Shown: one piece after another, positions 8,226 to 16,882 of the stretch | Layout of the letters: the number at the start of each line of letters is the position of its first letter | How positions within the stretch are numbered: the stretch's first letter is position 1 | Assembly (NCBI GenBank): GCA_900769945.1 | Contig: CAAGIO010000027.1 | Location: forward strand, 1 to 20,289 | Direction of reading: 5' to 3' | Origin: Bacteroidales bacterium | Lineage (GTDB): Bacteria > Bacteroidota > Bacteroidia > Bacteroidales > F082 | DNA: 20,289 nt | Notes under the pieces: generated by a model | Database searches by the model: none | Told to the model about the DNA's origin: nothing | Seen by the model: the letters and a program-made list of their open reading frames with translations, nothing else | Position numbers and translations under genes: made by a program

Positions 8226-8912
8226 TCAATTCATTCGTTTTAATCTGATTCCGTGTTGTATGAAGCCTCCGATAAGACCGAGCACGACGAGCCCGCACAC
8301 ACCCGCCAGAGCTGCAAGATCTACTTCGCTGATTCCGGCGACGGCTGTGCGGCCATTCACAGTGGCGACGACTCCCAGTATGGCTATGAGCGCATTTGAC
8401 AGGAAAAGCACTTCGAGACGAATCTCCTTCTCAGGCAACAGCCGTTTAACGCCGAATGTCGCTATAGGTATGGCGACAAACACCGCTGCTGCCGCCGACC
8501 ATGCCACGAGCTGGAATGATGTGCCGGGCAGGGCGAATATTAGTGACACCAGCAGGCTGAACAAAACAGGGAAGATGAGCACGCCGGGGAACCATCGTAG
8601 GATACGATATATCCATAGTGTCAGCGGTTTCACCTCGACCGTTGTCTGGATATGTGCAGACAGGACGCAGAATGCCATCTGTACAGCGACTTCCAATGTG
8701 AGGATCACTGCAACATCAAGCATCAGTGCGGAATCCGAAAGCCAGCCAGCGATCTGCGACTTAGACTGTTCAACCGCATAGGGCCACATCAACCCCATAA
8801 AGAGCGCGCACACGATCGCCGAGCAAACAACTGCGTATTTTTTCCGGTAGGTCTGCTTCATGATGTAGTTGAAGCAGACCAGCATCATCATTACCAATAC
8901 TACGGTTTCCAT
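8226..8912 (-). CDS. hmuT: DUF2162-like polytopic membrane protein, HmuT-like
   Basis: This 228-residue, strongly hydrophobic protein has about seven predicted membrane-spanning segments separated by short loops; one carries KRLLPEKEIRLE and the C-terminus ends in RLKRMN. It has no nucleotide-binding motif. Its place between the CobN-like gene and the ExbB-like gene matches hmuT of the P. gingivalis hmu operon and the DUF2162 genes found beside DUF2149 and CobN-like genes. Its ATG overlaps the hmuS stop codon by one base (TAATG), pointing to coupled translation. It might pass iron or the tetrapyrrole through the inner membrane, or link HmuS to the motor; the sequence does not decide. The family call rests on context and topology. 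Confidence 0.7.
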   Translation of the reverse strand: METVVLVMMMLVCFNYIMKQTYRKKYAVVCSAIVCALFMGLMWPYAVEQSKSQIAGWLSDSALMLDVAVILTLEVAVQMAFCVLSAHIQTTVEVKPLTLWIYRILRWFPGVLIFPVLFSLLVSLIFALPGTSFQLVAWSAAAAVFVAIPIATFGVKRLLPEKEIRLEVLFLSNALIAILGVVATVNGRTAVAGISEVDLAALAGVCGLVVLGLIGGFIQHGIRLKRMN

Positions 8913-11900
8913 TATTCCTCCATCTTTTTGCGACGCCGCCGCACCGTCCAGACCAGAGCGGTTAACGCCACAAGCACTATCACGGCTACCACTGTGTTGC
9001 TGACTATCGTCCTTGTTTTGTCGGACTCGTTCATCTCCTCTCGTTTGAGTACCATGCTTCTGTCTTCTGAGAGCGAGGCCTCACGGATGTTGCGGATGTT
9101 CCGTTCATACTTATTGGCCACCTCAGGAGCGGTCTTTGAAGCTATAAATTCGCGTAGCTTTGCATTGTTGCAGACGAATTCCGAGCATGATGGTTTGTAT
9201 TTATCCACCAAAGCGGTGTGAAGTTCAGCTATGGCCTTCAGTTGCTCTGCCGACGCATTCCACATCCCTTTGCGCGCCGTCTCCATCATGACAGCCGTCA
9301 TCTCTTCCAAGGCGGCGGGGTTCTGCTGCTCGAAATAATCCTGCACACCCAAGCTGAACTTATCCTGCACATATACATTGTATATCTCGTCCCATAGCTC
9401 GTTGTCTATGGCATCGGGTTTCATCACGTTCCAGCCGTAGGTGTTCTGCACTATTTCAGCGAAACCGGCAGCGGCACCCGACCCGCCCTTCATCTTCTCA
9501 CGGATATATGCCGGGTTGAAGATGGTGGTGCGGCTCTCCACGCCAATGGCCTCTTTCAGTTCCTGCATGCGCATGTTGTTGCGGTTACGGTAGTCGCTCA
9601 TATATGCGTCGGGGTCCTTGCCCGTGACATTGCGCACGGCGAGGTTCATTCCTCCCATGAACTCATATACGTGGTCGAGGCTCAACGCTCCCCATGTATT
9701 GCTCTGGCGGGGCTGTATGACAGCGTCCGTGTTGCCAAGGGCCACTTCCAGCGCGAACTGCTGGACCTGTTCCCAAGCCTTTTCGCTGCCGTAGTACGCT
9801 CCCATGTTCTGCAGGTAAATGTCGGCGATTTCGGCGCTGTTTTCCCAGCGGTCGCCGCTCTGTACCATACCGGTGATGCCCGTGCCGTAGTTGCCGTTCA
9901 CGCCGCCGAACACACGGTAAGTTGACACCTCGCGTGCATCTTTTGGGGATAGTCCCTTTTCGATAAGGGAGCGTTCAGCATCAATGACGCTCCGCGCCAC
10001 GAAGTTTTCATACTTGTCATCCTGTGCGGCGGCAGCCATCTCCACTGCGCGCGATATAAGGAAGAGACGCGATGCGGCTATGTCGCGCAATTGTCCACTG
10101 GTCTGAACCACCACATCAATACGCGGTCTTCCGAGCTGTTCGGAAGGAATAAGGCGGATGTCGGTCACCCTACCGAATGCGTCGCGTACGGGCTCGACAC
10201 CCAGCATATAGAGCACTTGTGCGATAGTGGCGCCTTCGGTTTCGACGAACTCGCCGCTCCAGAGCGTGTAGCTCACCTTGCGGGGAACGGAGTCGTTGTG
10301 ACGTTCACAATACATCTTGATGGTATTTTCCGCCAGAGCCTTACCTCTTTCCCATGCCACCTCGCTCGGTGTGGCCTCAGCATTGACGGCATAGAGGTTG
10401 CGCCCAGTCGGTACGGTGTTCGGATTGGCAATGGGGTCACCGCCCGGTGAGGGTGCTGTGTAACCTCCATTCATCGCATTGAGCAGCGATACTAATTCTG
10501 CTTCGGGGCTCCGCTCTAACGCCGTCTTGTAGTTCCCCACGTTGCAGATGGTGCGCTCTATCTCTGTAATCACACGGGCGAGCTCCTTTTCTTCCTTCGT
10601 GTACTCTATCATACCCGTATTCATCACCGGTCTCTCCTCTATCTTTTCGTTACCGCCGTGTCCGGCATCTTCGGGGCGTTTTCCAACTTTAGGAATCCAC
10701 GACGGATGTTTCGCACCGTTTCCTTTTCCGGCAGTGACTCCCGCGGGATGCTTCATTGATGCGCCGGAGCTCTGCATAGCCATCATTCTTGCCATCATGT
10801 CCTGTGGAGCATTGAGCGAGCGGGTGATTTCCCGCGCTTTGGCGAGTTCTTCTGGTGTAATTCCAGCCACCGCACATATCAGGGCGTCGGATACTTGCTC
10901 GGAGCCGTTCAGGAGTCGGTTGACTAATTCGCGTGCCGGGGTCAGATAGCGGCGTGTAAAGAGCGACTTGTGTTTGTCCGTCTCTTGTGTCGCCTTGCCG
11001 CGCCATTTGTCTAGAACCAACAGCGAATAGGCTATAGGTTCGGCTGACATGGCGAAAACGCTGCTGTTGACACGTTCATCGGAATAGGGTGTGCCCATCG
11101 TATAGAGTGCTCCCGTTACCTTTTCGTTGGCCAGTTCCTCGGCGAAAGTCTCAACTCGCGCAATATCTTGTTCGGTGTAAGGAACAGTGAGCACGGAATC
11201 CAGACGCAGTTCGCGGTGGATGCCAAGCTCCATGGTCAGGCGTTTGACTTTCAGGGCGGTCTGTTCCGTATCAGGGTTTCCTTCGGCATAGAGGAGGTCG
11301 TTGTACTGCCTGATAGCTTCGCACAGATCTTTATAGATGCCGCGCACGTCGCTCTCCATGAAAGGGGGCGTCAGATGCGATTGCAGTGTCGCATACGAAC
11401 GGCGCTTGGCTATTACTCCCTCGCCGACGTCACCAATCGAATAGACATAGAGGTGAGGCATCGCACCCACCAACGCATCGGGCCAGTCGTTGCCGCATAA
11501 GGCGGCCTGCTTGCGGGGCGTAAATTCCAGCGAGCCGTGTGTGCCGAAATGGATCATCACGTCGGCGCCGAAGCCGTACCGTGCCCAAAGGTAGGAGGCG
11601 ATGTAGGCGTGAGGCGGTGCTGCATCCGTGCCATGCACTATGGCGAAATCGTCGTCACCTGCGCCCGCAGCCAGTTGCGGTAGCAGTACGACATTGCCCA
11701 AGTCCACACGGGGTAACGCCAGCTCGCCTTGTCCGGTAGAGACATAGGAGCCTGGAAACTCGCCGTCGAGTGCGTTGACCTCCGTCATACGTTCGGGCCG
11801 TATCGCTGCGGCAGTCCACATGGCATATTGTTCCGCCGAAATCAGTTCAGGGTCACCGTTTTTCAGGAATTCAGCTTTGGCACCTCCAGCATAGGCGTTG

Positions 11901-13156
11901 AACACCGCTCCCTGACGCTGGATGAGCTGCTCAAATTCCTCGACCGACGCAGGCAGGTTCTCGATACGGTAGCCCTCTCGCTTCATTTTTAATAGCAAAT
12001 TGTGTAGCGACGGGGCGACCTCCATGCCTGCCGCTGTCAGAGCATTCTGTCCGGGACCTTTGTAGTAGTAAATGGCTACACGCTTCTCACTGTTAGGTTT
12101 GCTTTGCAGACCGATATGGCGGTTTACGGTCTCGACAAATGTTTCCAGACGTTCTGGGATGGCGTATGCTTGTTGCAGCCCATCCTCGTCGGTACGATGT
12201 CCAAAGAGCGCATACGGACGTATGGCTCCGTCGATTTCAGGCATGACGATGCTTTGAGAAAGGAATCCGCCGTTCATTCCCATCTTATCGTCCTCCCACT
12301 CATCGAATAGTCGGTTGACGTTCAGTGGAGCAAACAACGGAATGTTATTCTTCGTAAGATAGTTCACCATATAGTCGCCCATACGTCCGTGTGCCATGTT
12401 GATTACGGCCGAGGGGCGTATCGAGTCCGCCTGACCGTTTTGCACCGCTGCCTGCATGTCGCGGACACAGTAAACGATGTTTCCCGTCTTTTCCAGTGCG
12501 GCGACCAGCTCTTCCGGCTCTCCCATCTGCCCTGTGAGGATAATACGTGAGGCGTTCTCTTTCATAAGACCATGCTTGCGCAGAAAGGCCTCGTATTCGG
12601 CGACGCTACTGAAATCCATTTCCTCGTCTTCAGGGTTGGACGGATCGATGTGGTAAAACTGTTTCCACTGCCGTTCGAGTGGAGGGTCGGGCTCTTTGCT
12701 GTCAAAAGTCTTGCCGTCAATATTGCGACGGATGAAGGTGAGCATGTTGTGGTAGTTGCGGCGTCCTCCACCGTTGAGGTAGCCTTTGATTGTGGCAACG
12801 GTGGCGGAGTCGGCCGAAACGATATTATTGTCTGGGTTGGTGGCCATCGTCGTGATGACGGTGAGCCCTTTGTTGGCGGCATGCTGTATGGTTGCGCGCT
12901 GGTCGGCGGTGATGCGAAGACCCATGCCGTTGATAAGCAACAAATCGTACTTGCCGAGACGGTCTATTTCCTCCACATCTATTGCGGAGAGGCTTATGCG
13001 TCTGTTGTCGTTAGATTTGGCTATCTGGCCGAGGGTGATGACCTGATAGTTTACAAAGGCGATACGAGTAGCGGAGAACCATACGTTCCATACCGCCACG
13101 CCCGCCATGACAAGGAGCAGGGATATTCCCGCCCAAAGGATTATCTTTCGTTTCAT
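8912..13156 (-). CDS. hmuS: CobN/ChlH-like chelatase large subunit, HmuS-like, membrane-anchored
   Basis: This 1414-residue protein belongs to the family of large chelatase subunits that insert (or in HmuS perhaps remove) a metal ion in a tetrapyrrole. The core shows HFGTHGSLEF from residue 536, the family's most recognisable motif. Cytoplasmic CobN enzymes lack membrane anchors, but here there is a helix at each end: about 7-26 after MKRK, and about 1386-1403 before RRRRKK. By the positive-inside rule both ends are cytoplasmic and the roughly 1350-residue body is periplasmic. A Met-rich run at 787-795 leads into a low-complexity linker rich in Gly, Lys and His, to about 850. No CobS/CobT or ChlI/ChlD-type ATPase is nearby. 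It starts 11 bases after hmuR and overlaps hmuT by one base. Annotation pipelines usually call it cobaltochelatase CobN; operon context favours haem over cobalamin. Confidence 0.9.
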   Translation of the reverse strand: MKRKIILWAGISLLLVMAGVAVWNVWFSATRIAFVNYQVITLGQIAKSNDNRRISLSAIDVEEIDRLGKYDLLLINGMGLRITADQRATIQHAANKGLTVITTMATNPDNNIVSADSATVATIKGYLNGGGRRNYHNMLTFIRRNIDGKTFDSKEPDPPLERQWKQFYHIDPSNPEDEEMDFSSVAEYEAFLRKHGLMKENASRIILTGQMGEPEELVAALEKTGNIVYCVRDMQAAVQNGQADSIRPSAVINMAHGRMGDYMVNYLTKNNIPLFAPLNVNRLFDEWEDDKMGMNGGFLSQSIVMPEIDGAIRPYALFGHRTDEDGLQQAYAIPERLETFVETVNRHIGLQSKPNSEKRVAIYYYKGPGQNALTAAGMEVAPSLHNLLLKMKREGYRIENLPASVEEFEQLIQRQGAVFNAYAGGAKAEFLKNGDPELISAEQYAMWTAAAIRPERMTEVNALDGEFPGSYVSTGQGELALPRVDLGNVVLLPQLAAGAGDDDFAIVHGTDAAPPHAYIASYLWARYGFGADVMIHFGTHGSLEFTPRKQAALCGNDWPDALVGAMPHLYVYSIGDVGEGVIAKRRSYATLQSHLTPPFMESDVRGIYKDLCEAIRQYNDLLYAEGNPDTEQTALKVKRLTMELGIHRELRLDSVLTVPYTEQDIARVETFAEELANEKVTGALYTMGTPYSDERVNSSVFAMSAEPIAYSLLVLDKWRGKATQETDKHKSLFTRRYLTPARELVNRLLNGSEQVSDALICAVAGITPEELAKAREITRSLNAPQDMMARMMAMQSSGASMKHPAGVTAGKGNGAKHPSWIPKVGKRPEDAGHGGNEKIEERPVMNTGMIEYTKEEKELARVITEIERTICNVGNYKTALERSPEAELVSLLNAMNGGYTAPSPGGDPIANPNTVPTGRNLYAVNAEATPSEVAWERGKALAENTIKMYCERHNDSVPRKVSYTLWSGEFVETEGATIAQVLYMLGVEPVRDAFGRVTDIRLIPSEQLGRPRIDVVVQTSGQLRDIAASRLFLISRAVEMAAAAQDDKYENFVARSVIDAERSLIEKGLSPKDAREVSTYRVFGGVNGNYGTGITGMVQSGDRWENSAEIADIYLQNMGAYYGSEKAWEQVQQFALEVALGNTDAVIQPRQSNTWGALSLDHVYEFMGGMNLAVRNVTGKDPDAYMSDYRNRNNMRMQELKEAIGVESRTTIFNPAYIREKMKGGSGAAAGFAEIVQNTYGWNVMKPDAIDNELWDEIYNVYVQDKFSLGVQDYFEQQNPAALEEMTAVMMETARKGMWNASAEQLKAIAELHTALVDKYKPSCSEFVCNNAKLREFIASKTAPEVANKYERNIRNIREASLSEDRSMVLKREEMNESDKTRTIVSNTVVAVIVLVALTALVWTVRRRRKKMEE

Positions 13157-13167
13157 ATTAGGTGTCT

Positions 13168-15321
13168 CTATTGTTTCTTATACATTTGTTCTATGTCAAG
13201 CGATACGCTCGCCGAGCAGGTGGTTCCCGTCGTAGCTGGGGAATTGCTGTAATAGTATCGGGGACGGTAGTTGAAGAGGTTGTCCACGGCGAGCGTGACG
13301 TTCACACCCCGCCAAATACGCTGCGAGAGGTTCAGTTTCCATATCGTGTATCCCGGATAGGTCTGCTTGACTGTTTGCTCGTAAGAGGTGATTTCGGTAT
13401 AGACGTCGGTGGTCACTTTTGAGAGGTAACGCCCCGACAGCACTACGCTTATACCGTAATTCTTCCAGTCCTTGTCGTATGCTATGCGGGCGGTCGCCGT
13501 ATGCAGACGTGTCGAGGAGAGCATCGGCTCGCCCTTTCTGATGTGCTCGTAGGTATAGGCATACGACAGGCGCCATGATATGCCGCATGTGTAACGGCCC
13601 GACGCGCTGGCATCCACTCCGGCAACTTGCAGGCGCGACATGTTGGTGTACACCTGCCCGTCCAACGCTTGGTTCCAGACCGTGGTGATGCGGTTGTCAA
13701 CGATATTGTAGAATCCGGTGACAGTCAGGTTGTGCCGTCCCTTTAAATATTCAGTCGAGAGTGAGAAGTTATGGCTCGACTCGGGCTTGAGGTCCGGGTT
13801 GCCGTAAATCATGAAGATGTTACCCATGAAGAAGTTCATATACATCTCCTTGAGTGTGGGTGCCCGGAAGCCTCCGGCATACGAGCCGCGCAGTGAGAAT
13901 TTGCCTAACTTGTACATCAGTCCCAGTTTTGGAGAAAGATGCCTGAGTTTCGTCTCCGAGAACCAGTCGAGGCGCAGTCCGGCGATGAGATTTACTTTCT
14001 CGTGCGGATTCCAGTCGAACTGGGCGAAGGCGTCCGCCGTATGCTGAGTATGGCTACCATTGTCCTCGAACTGGTACGACATCAGGTAATCTCGCATATA
14101 GTCGATGCCGGTGGTCAGGATGTGCTTGCCCCCAAAGGTATGGTTATAGAGCGAGCGGAGCGAGTGTTGCACGTTGCTGTAATCACGAACGTCGCGGTCT
14201 GAGGCTACGAGGTAGTCGCTTTTGTCGTACTGGTCGAACGAGTACGAAAGTTCCAGATCGTCATTGTCCGTGACGGTGTAGTTACCTTTCAGACCTCCGG
14301 TGAAGCTGCGGTAACGGTCTCGGAGGCTTTCCGAGGAGTTGCGCTCGCGGAAGAAATAGCCTGCCCGCGCTGTGAATCTCAGTCCCTCAGCAGCGGTGAA
14401 TATCAGACGCTCCTTGATGTTAAGTGTTGAGTTTCCGTAGATGGTGCTGTAGTCACCGACCTGCGCGTTGTCCGTGCCTTTCGAAAGGTCGATGGCATCT
14501 ATTGAGGTGTACTGCACGTTAGTCATGGAGTTGAATCGTCCTTTGTTGAATCCCACCGAGCTGCCGTAGCGCTGTTCGTTGTGCGCGCCGTAGCGTCCGT
14601 TGACGTTCACCGACCAAGGCTCCTGCGACTCGCGGCTGATGATGTTAACCACGCCGCCCACGGCATTCGAGCCGTAGAGCGACGAAGCTGCTCCCTTCAC
14701 TATTTCGATGCGCTTCGCGTTATCCATGTTCAGACGGCTGTAATCTACATTGTCGAGCGTCTCACCCGCCAGACGTTCCCCGTCAACAAGGAAGAGCACC
14801 GAGTTGCCACCGAAGCCAGCCATGTTCAGCGAGAGCTGCTGGTTCATCGAGTAAGAGAACTCTATGCCAGGCAGCTCGGCCTGCAGCAGATCTTCAATAT
14901 TGGTGGCGTCAGTGCGCTGGATGTCCGATTCGGTGATGACCCGCGTCACTATGGGCACGTCCTTAAGCAGTTTGGGTGTGCGGGTTCCCGTCACCACTAC
15001 TTGTTCGAGTAGCGTCGTATTTTCCTTGAGTTGGAAATCCAATGTATCGCCATGGTCAGCGGTAAGGGCGCGTACAGCATCAAAATAACCTATGTATGTC
15101 GCTGTCAGGGTATAATCTTTCTTGTCGGGCAGCCGCAGTTCATAGCGTCCTTTGGCGTCTGTTACCGCCCCAAGTCCAGATATCTCCTTCACAAGAACCG
15201 TCGCTCCCGTCAAGGGTTCGTGCCTGTTGTCGGTCACTCTGCCAGATATGATGCGCTGTGCGGCGGCATCGACTGTAAGAAGCAGGCTGATCAGTAATAA
15301 TATTGTCGTTCTTCCTATCAT
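13168..15321 (-). CDS. hmuR: TonB-dependent outer-membrane receptor, HmuR-like
   Basis: This 717-residue receptor would import haem or another chelate across the outer membrane using TonB energy. A signal peptide (about 1-21, ending AAAQ) is followed by a carboxypeptidase-regulatory-like domain (about 25-105, GRVTD to LKENTTL), a plug domain with VVVTGTRTP, FLVDGERL and IEIVKGAASSLYGSNAVGG, and a 22-strand-type barrel. It has FRAP at 485-488 and NPDL at 508-511, the two boxes of haem receptors. There is no His between them, where many haem receptors keep one. The frame stays open upstream to 15492, but I chose the ATG at 15321: it gives the signal peptide and overlaps the hmuY stop codon as ATGA. 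hmuS follows after 11 bases. Haem is the best guess; a cobalamin-like ligand is the main alternative. Confidence 0.9.
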   Translation of the reverse strand: MIGRTTILLLISLLLTVDAAAQRIISGRVTDNRHEPLTGATVLVKEISGLGAVTDAKGRYELRLPDKKDYTLTATYIGYFDAVRALTADHGDTLDFQLKENTTLLEQVVVTGTRTPKLLKDVPIVTRVITESDIQRTDATNIEDLLQAELPGIEFSYSMNQQLSLNMAGFGGNSVLFLVDGERLAGETLDNVDYSRLNMDNAKRIEIVKGAASSLYGSNAVGGVVNIISRESQEPWSVNVNGRYGAHNEQRYGSSVGFNKGRFNSMTNVQYTSIDAIDLSKGTDNAQVGDYSTIYGNSTLNIKERLIFTAAEGLRFTARAGYFFRERNSSESLRDRYRSFTGGLKGNYTVTDNDDLELSYSFDQYDKSDYLVASDRDVRDYSNVQHSLRSLYNHTFGGKHILTTGIDYMRDYLMSYQFEDNGSHTQHTADAFAQFDWNPHEKVNLIAGLRLDWFSETKLRHLSPKLGLMYKLGKFSLRGSYAGGFRAPTLKEMYMNFFMGNIFMIYGNPDLKPESSHNFSLSTEYLKGRHNLTVTGFYNIVDNRITTVWNQALDGQVYTNMSRLQVAGVDASASGRYTCGISWRLSYAYTYEHIRKGEPMLSSTRLHTATARIAYDKDWKNYGISVVLSGRYLSKVTTDVYTEITSYEQTVKQTYPGYTIWKLNLSQRIWRGVNVTLAVDNLFNYRPRYYYSNSPATTGTTCSASVSLDIEQMYKKQ

Positions 15322-15977
15322 AGTTCTACGGGGTATAGATAGTCGATGGTCATGAATCCCTTGACGGCGGCATCGTTCATGAAGTCCGTCAGGCGTAGCG
15401 CGGCATAAGTACCGTCTGAGAGACGCAACAGGTAAATTTTTCCCGAGAGCGTGTAGATGGGAGGCATGGTTGAAGTATCGACATGTAGCCATTTAGAAAG
15501 GCATGGGTTATACCAGTCTTCGGCATAGAGTATGATGCCATCCATCATCTGCGACATGTCCACCGTTATTTTATCGGTCGTCCACTCATCGGTCACAAAT
15601 GCCTCGGCAGGGATGGAACTTATGGTGGGCAGCATGCCGAAGTCAGATGTCTCACCCTCCATGACGGCGCCACCGTTGGTCTTGGCGTCGTAGCGGTGTA
15701 TTGCAAGGTCCCAGTTTGTGGGTGCCTCAGCATCTACGGCGGCTGTCGTCACTAACTTGTCGTGCAAGTCGATATAGTGCCACTCGGTGTATTCTGTAGC
15801 GTTGATGTATATGCGACCCGTGTGCGTAATGTCATCAACGGAAATAAAGCCGTACACCTTGGTTACTTCGGACTGTGGCGCGTCGTAGATATTCTCTAAT
15901 ATGCCGTTACAAGCCGAAAGCGATAGCAAGGCTATCACTCCCGACAAAATAGATGTTATTTTATGGCTTACTGACAT
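15318..15977 (-). CDS. hmuY: HmuY-like haem-binding lipoprotein
   Basis: This 219-residue lipoprotein has a type II signal peptide with lipobox LSAC and acylated Cys at 23. The rest is beta-rich with many Trp, Tyr and Asp residues, as in the HmuY hemophore family, whose members take haem from host proteins and hand it to HmuR. P. gingivalis HmuY ligates haem with two His; family members from other Bacteroidales are reported to use Met. Here Met144/Met145 (SQMMDG) and Met171 (STMPPIY) sit in about the right places, while no His pair is evident there, so Met ligation is likely (inference). It follows the calycin-like gene by 19 bases and overlaps hmuR by four. Family assignment rests on size, lipobox, motif style and position ahead of the receptor. 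Confidence 0.82.
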   Translation of the reverse strand: MSVSHKITSILSGVIALLSLSACNGILENIYDAPQSEVTKVYGFISVDDITHTGRIYINATEYTEWHYIDLHDKLVTTAAVDAEAPTNWDLAIHRYDAKTNGGAVMEGETSDFGMLPTISSIPAEAFVTDEWTTDKITVDMSQMMDGIILYAEDWYNPCLSKWLHVDTSTMPPIYTLSGKIYLLRLSDGTYAALRLTDFMNDAAVKGFMTIDYLYPVEL

Positions 15978-15996
15978 ATTTGTTAGTATTAGGTTA

Positions 15997-16830
15997 TTAC
16001 TCTACGGCAGCGGGAGCATTGCCTGGCAGCAGCGTGACAGTAAGGCCGCCCATTACAGCAGGTACGTTAAATGCGATGGAATAGTCGTCCTTTGCGGCGT
16101 TGCTCTCTCCGGTCATAGTAAAGGCATAGTCATTTAAGTTGCCTTCATGCCCCATCGACACTATCCCTTCACCCGTGAACGTATAAATGTTGCCGTTCTT
16201 CTTGATGGTGGCCCTGTCAACATGGAATGTGCCCCACAACGACGATTCGAAATGGACGGCGATGGTTCCGTCACCGTTGGACGTCACATTCAGGCTTTCG
16301 CCGTCAGTGTAGCGGTCCTGAAAATAGCCACAATCAGCATCGCTGTATCCGTTGTATGTACCGGCTAACAGCAGGTCGGCGGGAGCATCTCCTGTGGTGA
16401 AATCAAGGGTCAGACCTCCCATGACACCGGCGACATTAAACTGCATCTGTGCATTCTCGCGTGAATGGATCTCTGCGGTGTAAGTGCAATCGTATGAAGA
16501 TACATTTCCACCCATACCCATTTGTGTTTGACCGCTGCCCGTGAGGGTATAGGTCCCGCCATTCTCACTCATTTGCGCAACAGGGATGGTAAACTCGCCC
16601 CATGTGCTGGAGGTGAAGGTCACGCGAGCAGTGCCGTCGGAGTTATCGCTTACGACCACGGTTTCACCAGCCGTGCATGTGTTCTGGAAATACGCGCAAC
16701 CTGCCAGTGTGTAACCCTCGTAACTGCCAGCAATATCGGCTATGACCGGCTGTTTCTCATCTTTGTTTTTGTTGCAAGCAGCCAAACTGAGCGCAACGAC
16801 AACAACCGCTAATAATGTTTTTAATTTCAT
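15997..16830 (-). CDS. Two-domain calycin-like lipoprotein, first gene of the operon
   Basis: This 277-residue lipoprotein (lipobox LAAC, Cys19) has a charged linker and then two homologous beta-barrel-like domains, about 33-150 and 155-277. Each domain repeats the same landmarks: AGxYxGY near its start, a CxYFQ segment, SDGT or GDGT, WGxF, a Met-Gly patch (QMGMGGN, SMGHEGN) and VMGGLT near its end. This resembles the Bacteroidota calycin-like domain, related in fold to lipocalins, which bind small hydrophobic molecules. Being first in the haem operon, it may be a second haem or porphyrin carrier working with HmuY at the cell surface. That role is inferred; the internal duplication is plain in the sequence. 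The tandem 14-bp repeat in its leader may regulate the whole operon. Confidence 0.75.
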   Translation of the reverse strand: MKLKTLLAVVVVALSLAACNKNKDEKQPVIADIAGSYEGYTLAGCAYFQNTCTAGETVVVSDNSDGTARVTFTSSTWGEFTIPVAQMSENGGTYTLTGSGQTQMGMGGNVSSYDCTYTAEIHSRENAQMQFNVAGVMGGLTLDFTTGDAPADLLLAGTYNGYSDADCGYFQDRYTDGESLNVTSNGDGTIAVHFESSLWGTFHVDRATIKKNGNIYTFTGEGIVSMGHEGNLNDYAFTMTGESNAAKDDYSIAFNVPAVMGGLTVTLLPGNAPAAVE

Positions 16831-16834
16831 AACT

Positions 16835-16862
16835 GTTAATTTTAAAGTGTTAATATTAAAGT
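16835..16862 (-). repeat. Tandem 14-bp repeat in the operon leader
   Basis: GTTAATTTTAAAGT (16835-16848) is followed directly by GTTAATATTAAAGT (16849-16862), one base different, and then by another GTTG. It lies between the -7 box and the ATG at 16830, so it would be within the transcribed leader. It could be an operator for a repressor, for example an iron or haem sensor, or a structural leader feature. It does not resemble a classical Fur box closely. Confidence 0.6.
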
Positions 16863-16882
16863 GTTGTTTATTATTTTCGGCT

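Noticed and set aside
8218..8781. 187-codon plus-strand frame opposite hmuT
   Set aside because: It is the complement of a transmembrane gene, rich in Ser, Thr and Arg, with no recognisable motif.
8912..13156. Reading the CobN-like gene as part of cobalamin synthesis
   Set aside because: No other cob/cbi gene is in the window, the protein is membrane-anchored, and it is co-transcribed with HmuY- and HmuR-like genes.
12572..13252. 226-codon plus-strand frame opposite hmuS and hmuR
   Set aside because: It runs antisense to well-supported genes, and long antisense frames are expected in G+C-rich coding DNA. It shows no domain or signal.
15322..15492. N-terminal extension of the TonB receptor frame up to 15492
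   Set aside because: The extra 57 residues overlap the hmuY gene, are basic and unlike a signal peptide, and the ATG at 15321 gives a good signal peptide with an ATGA overlap.
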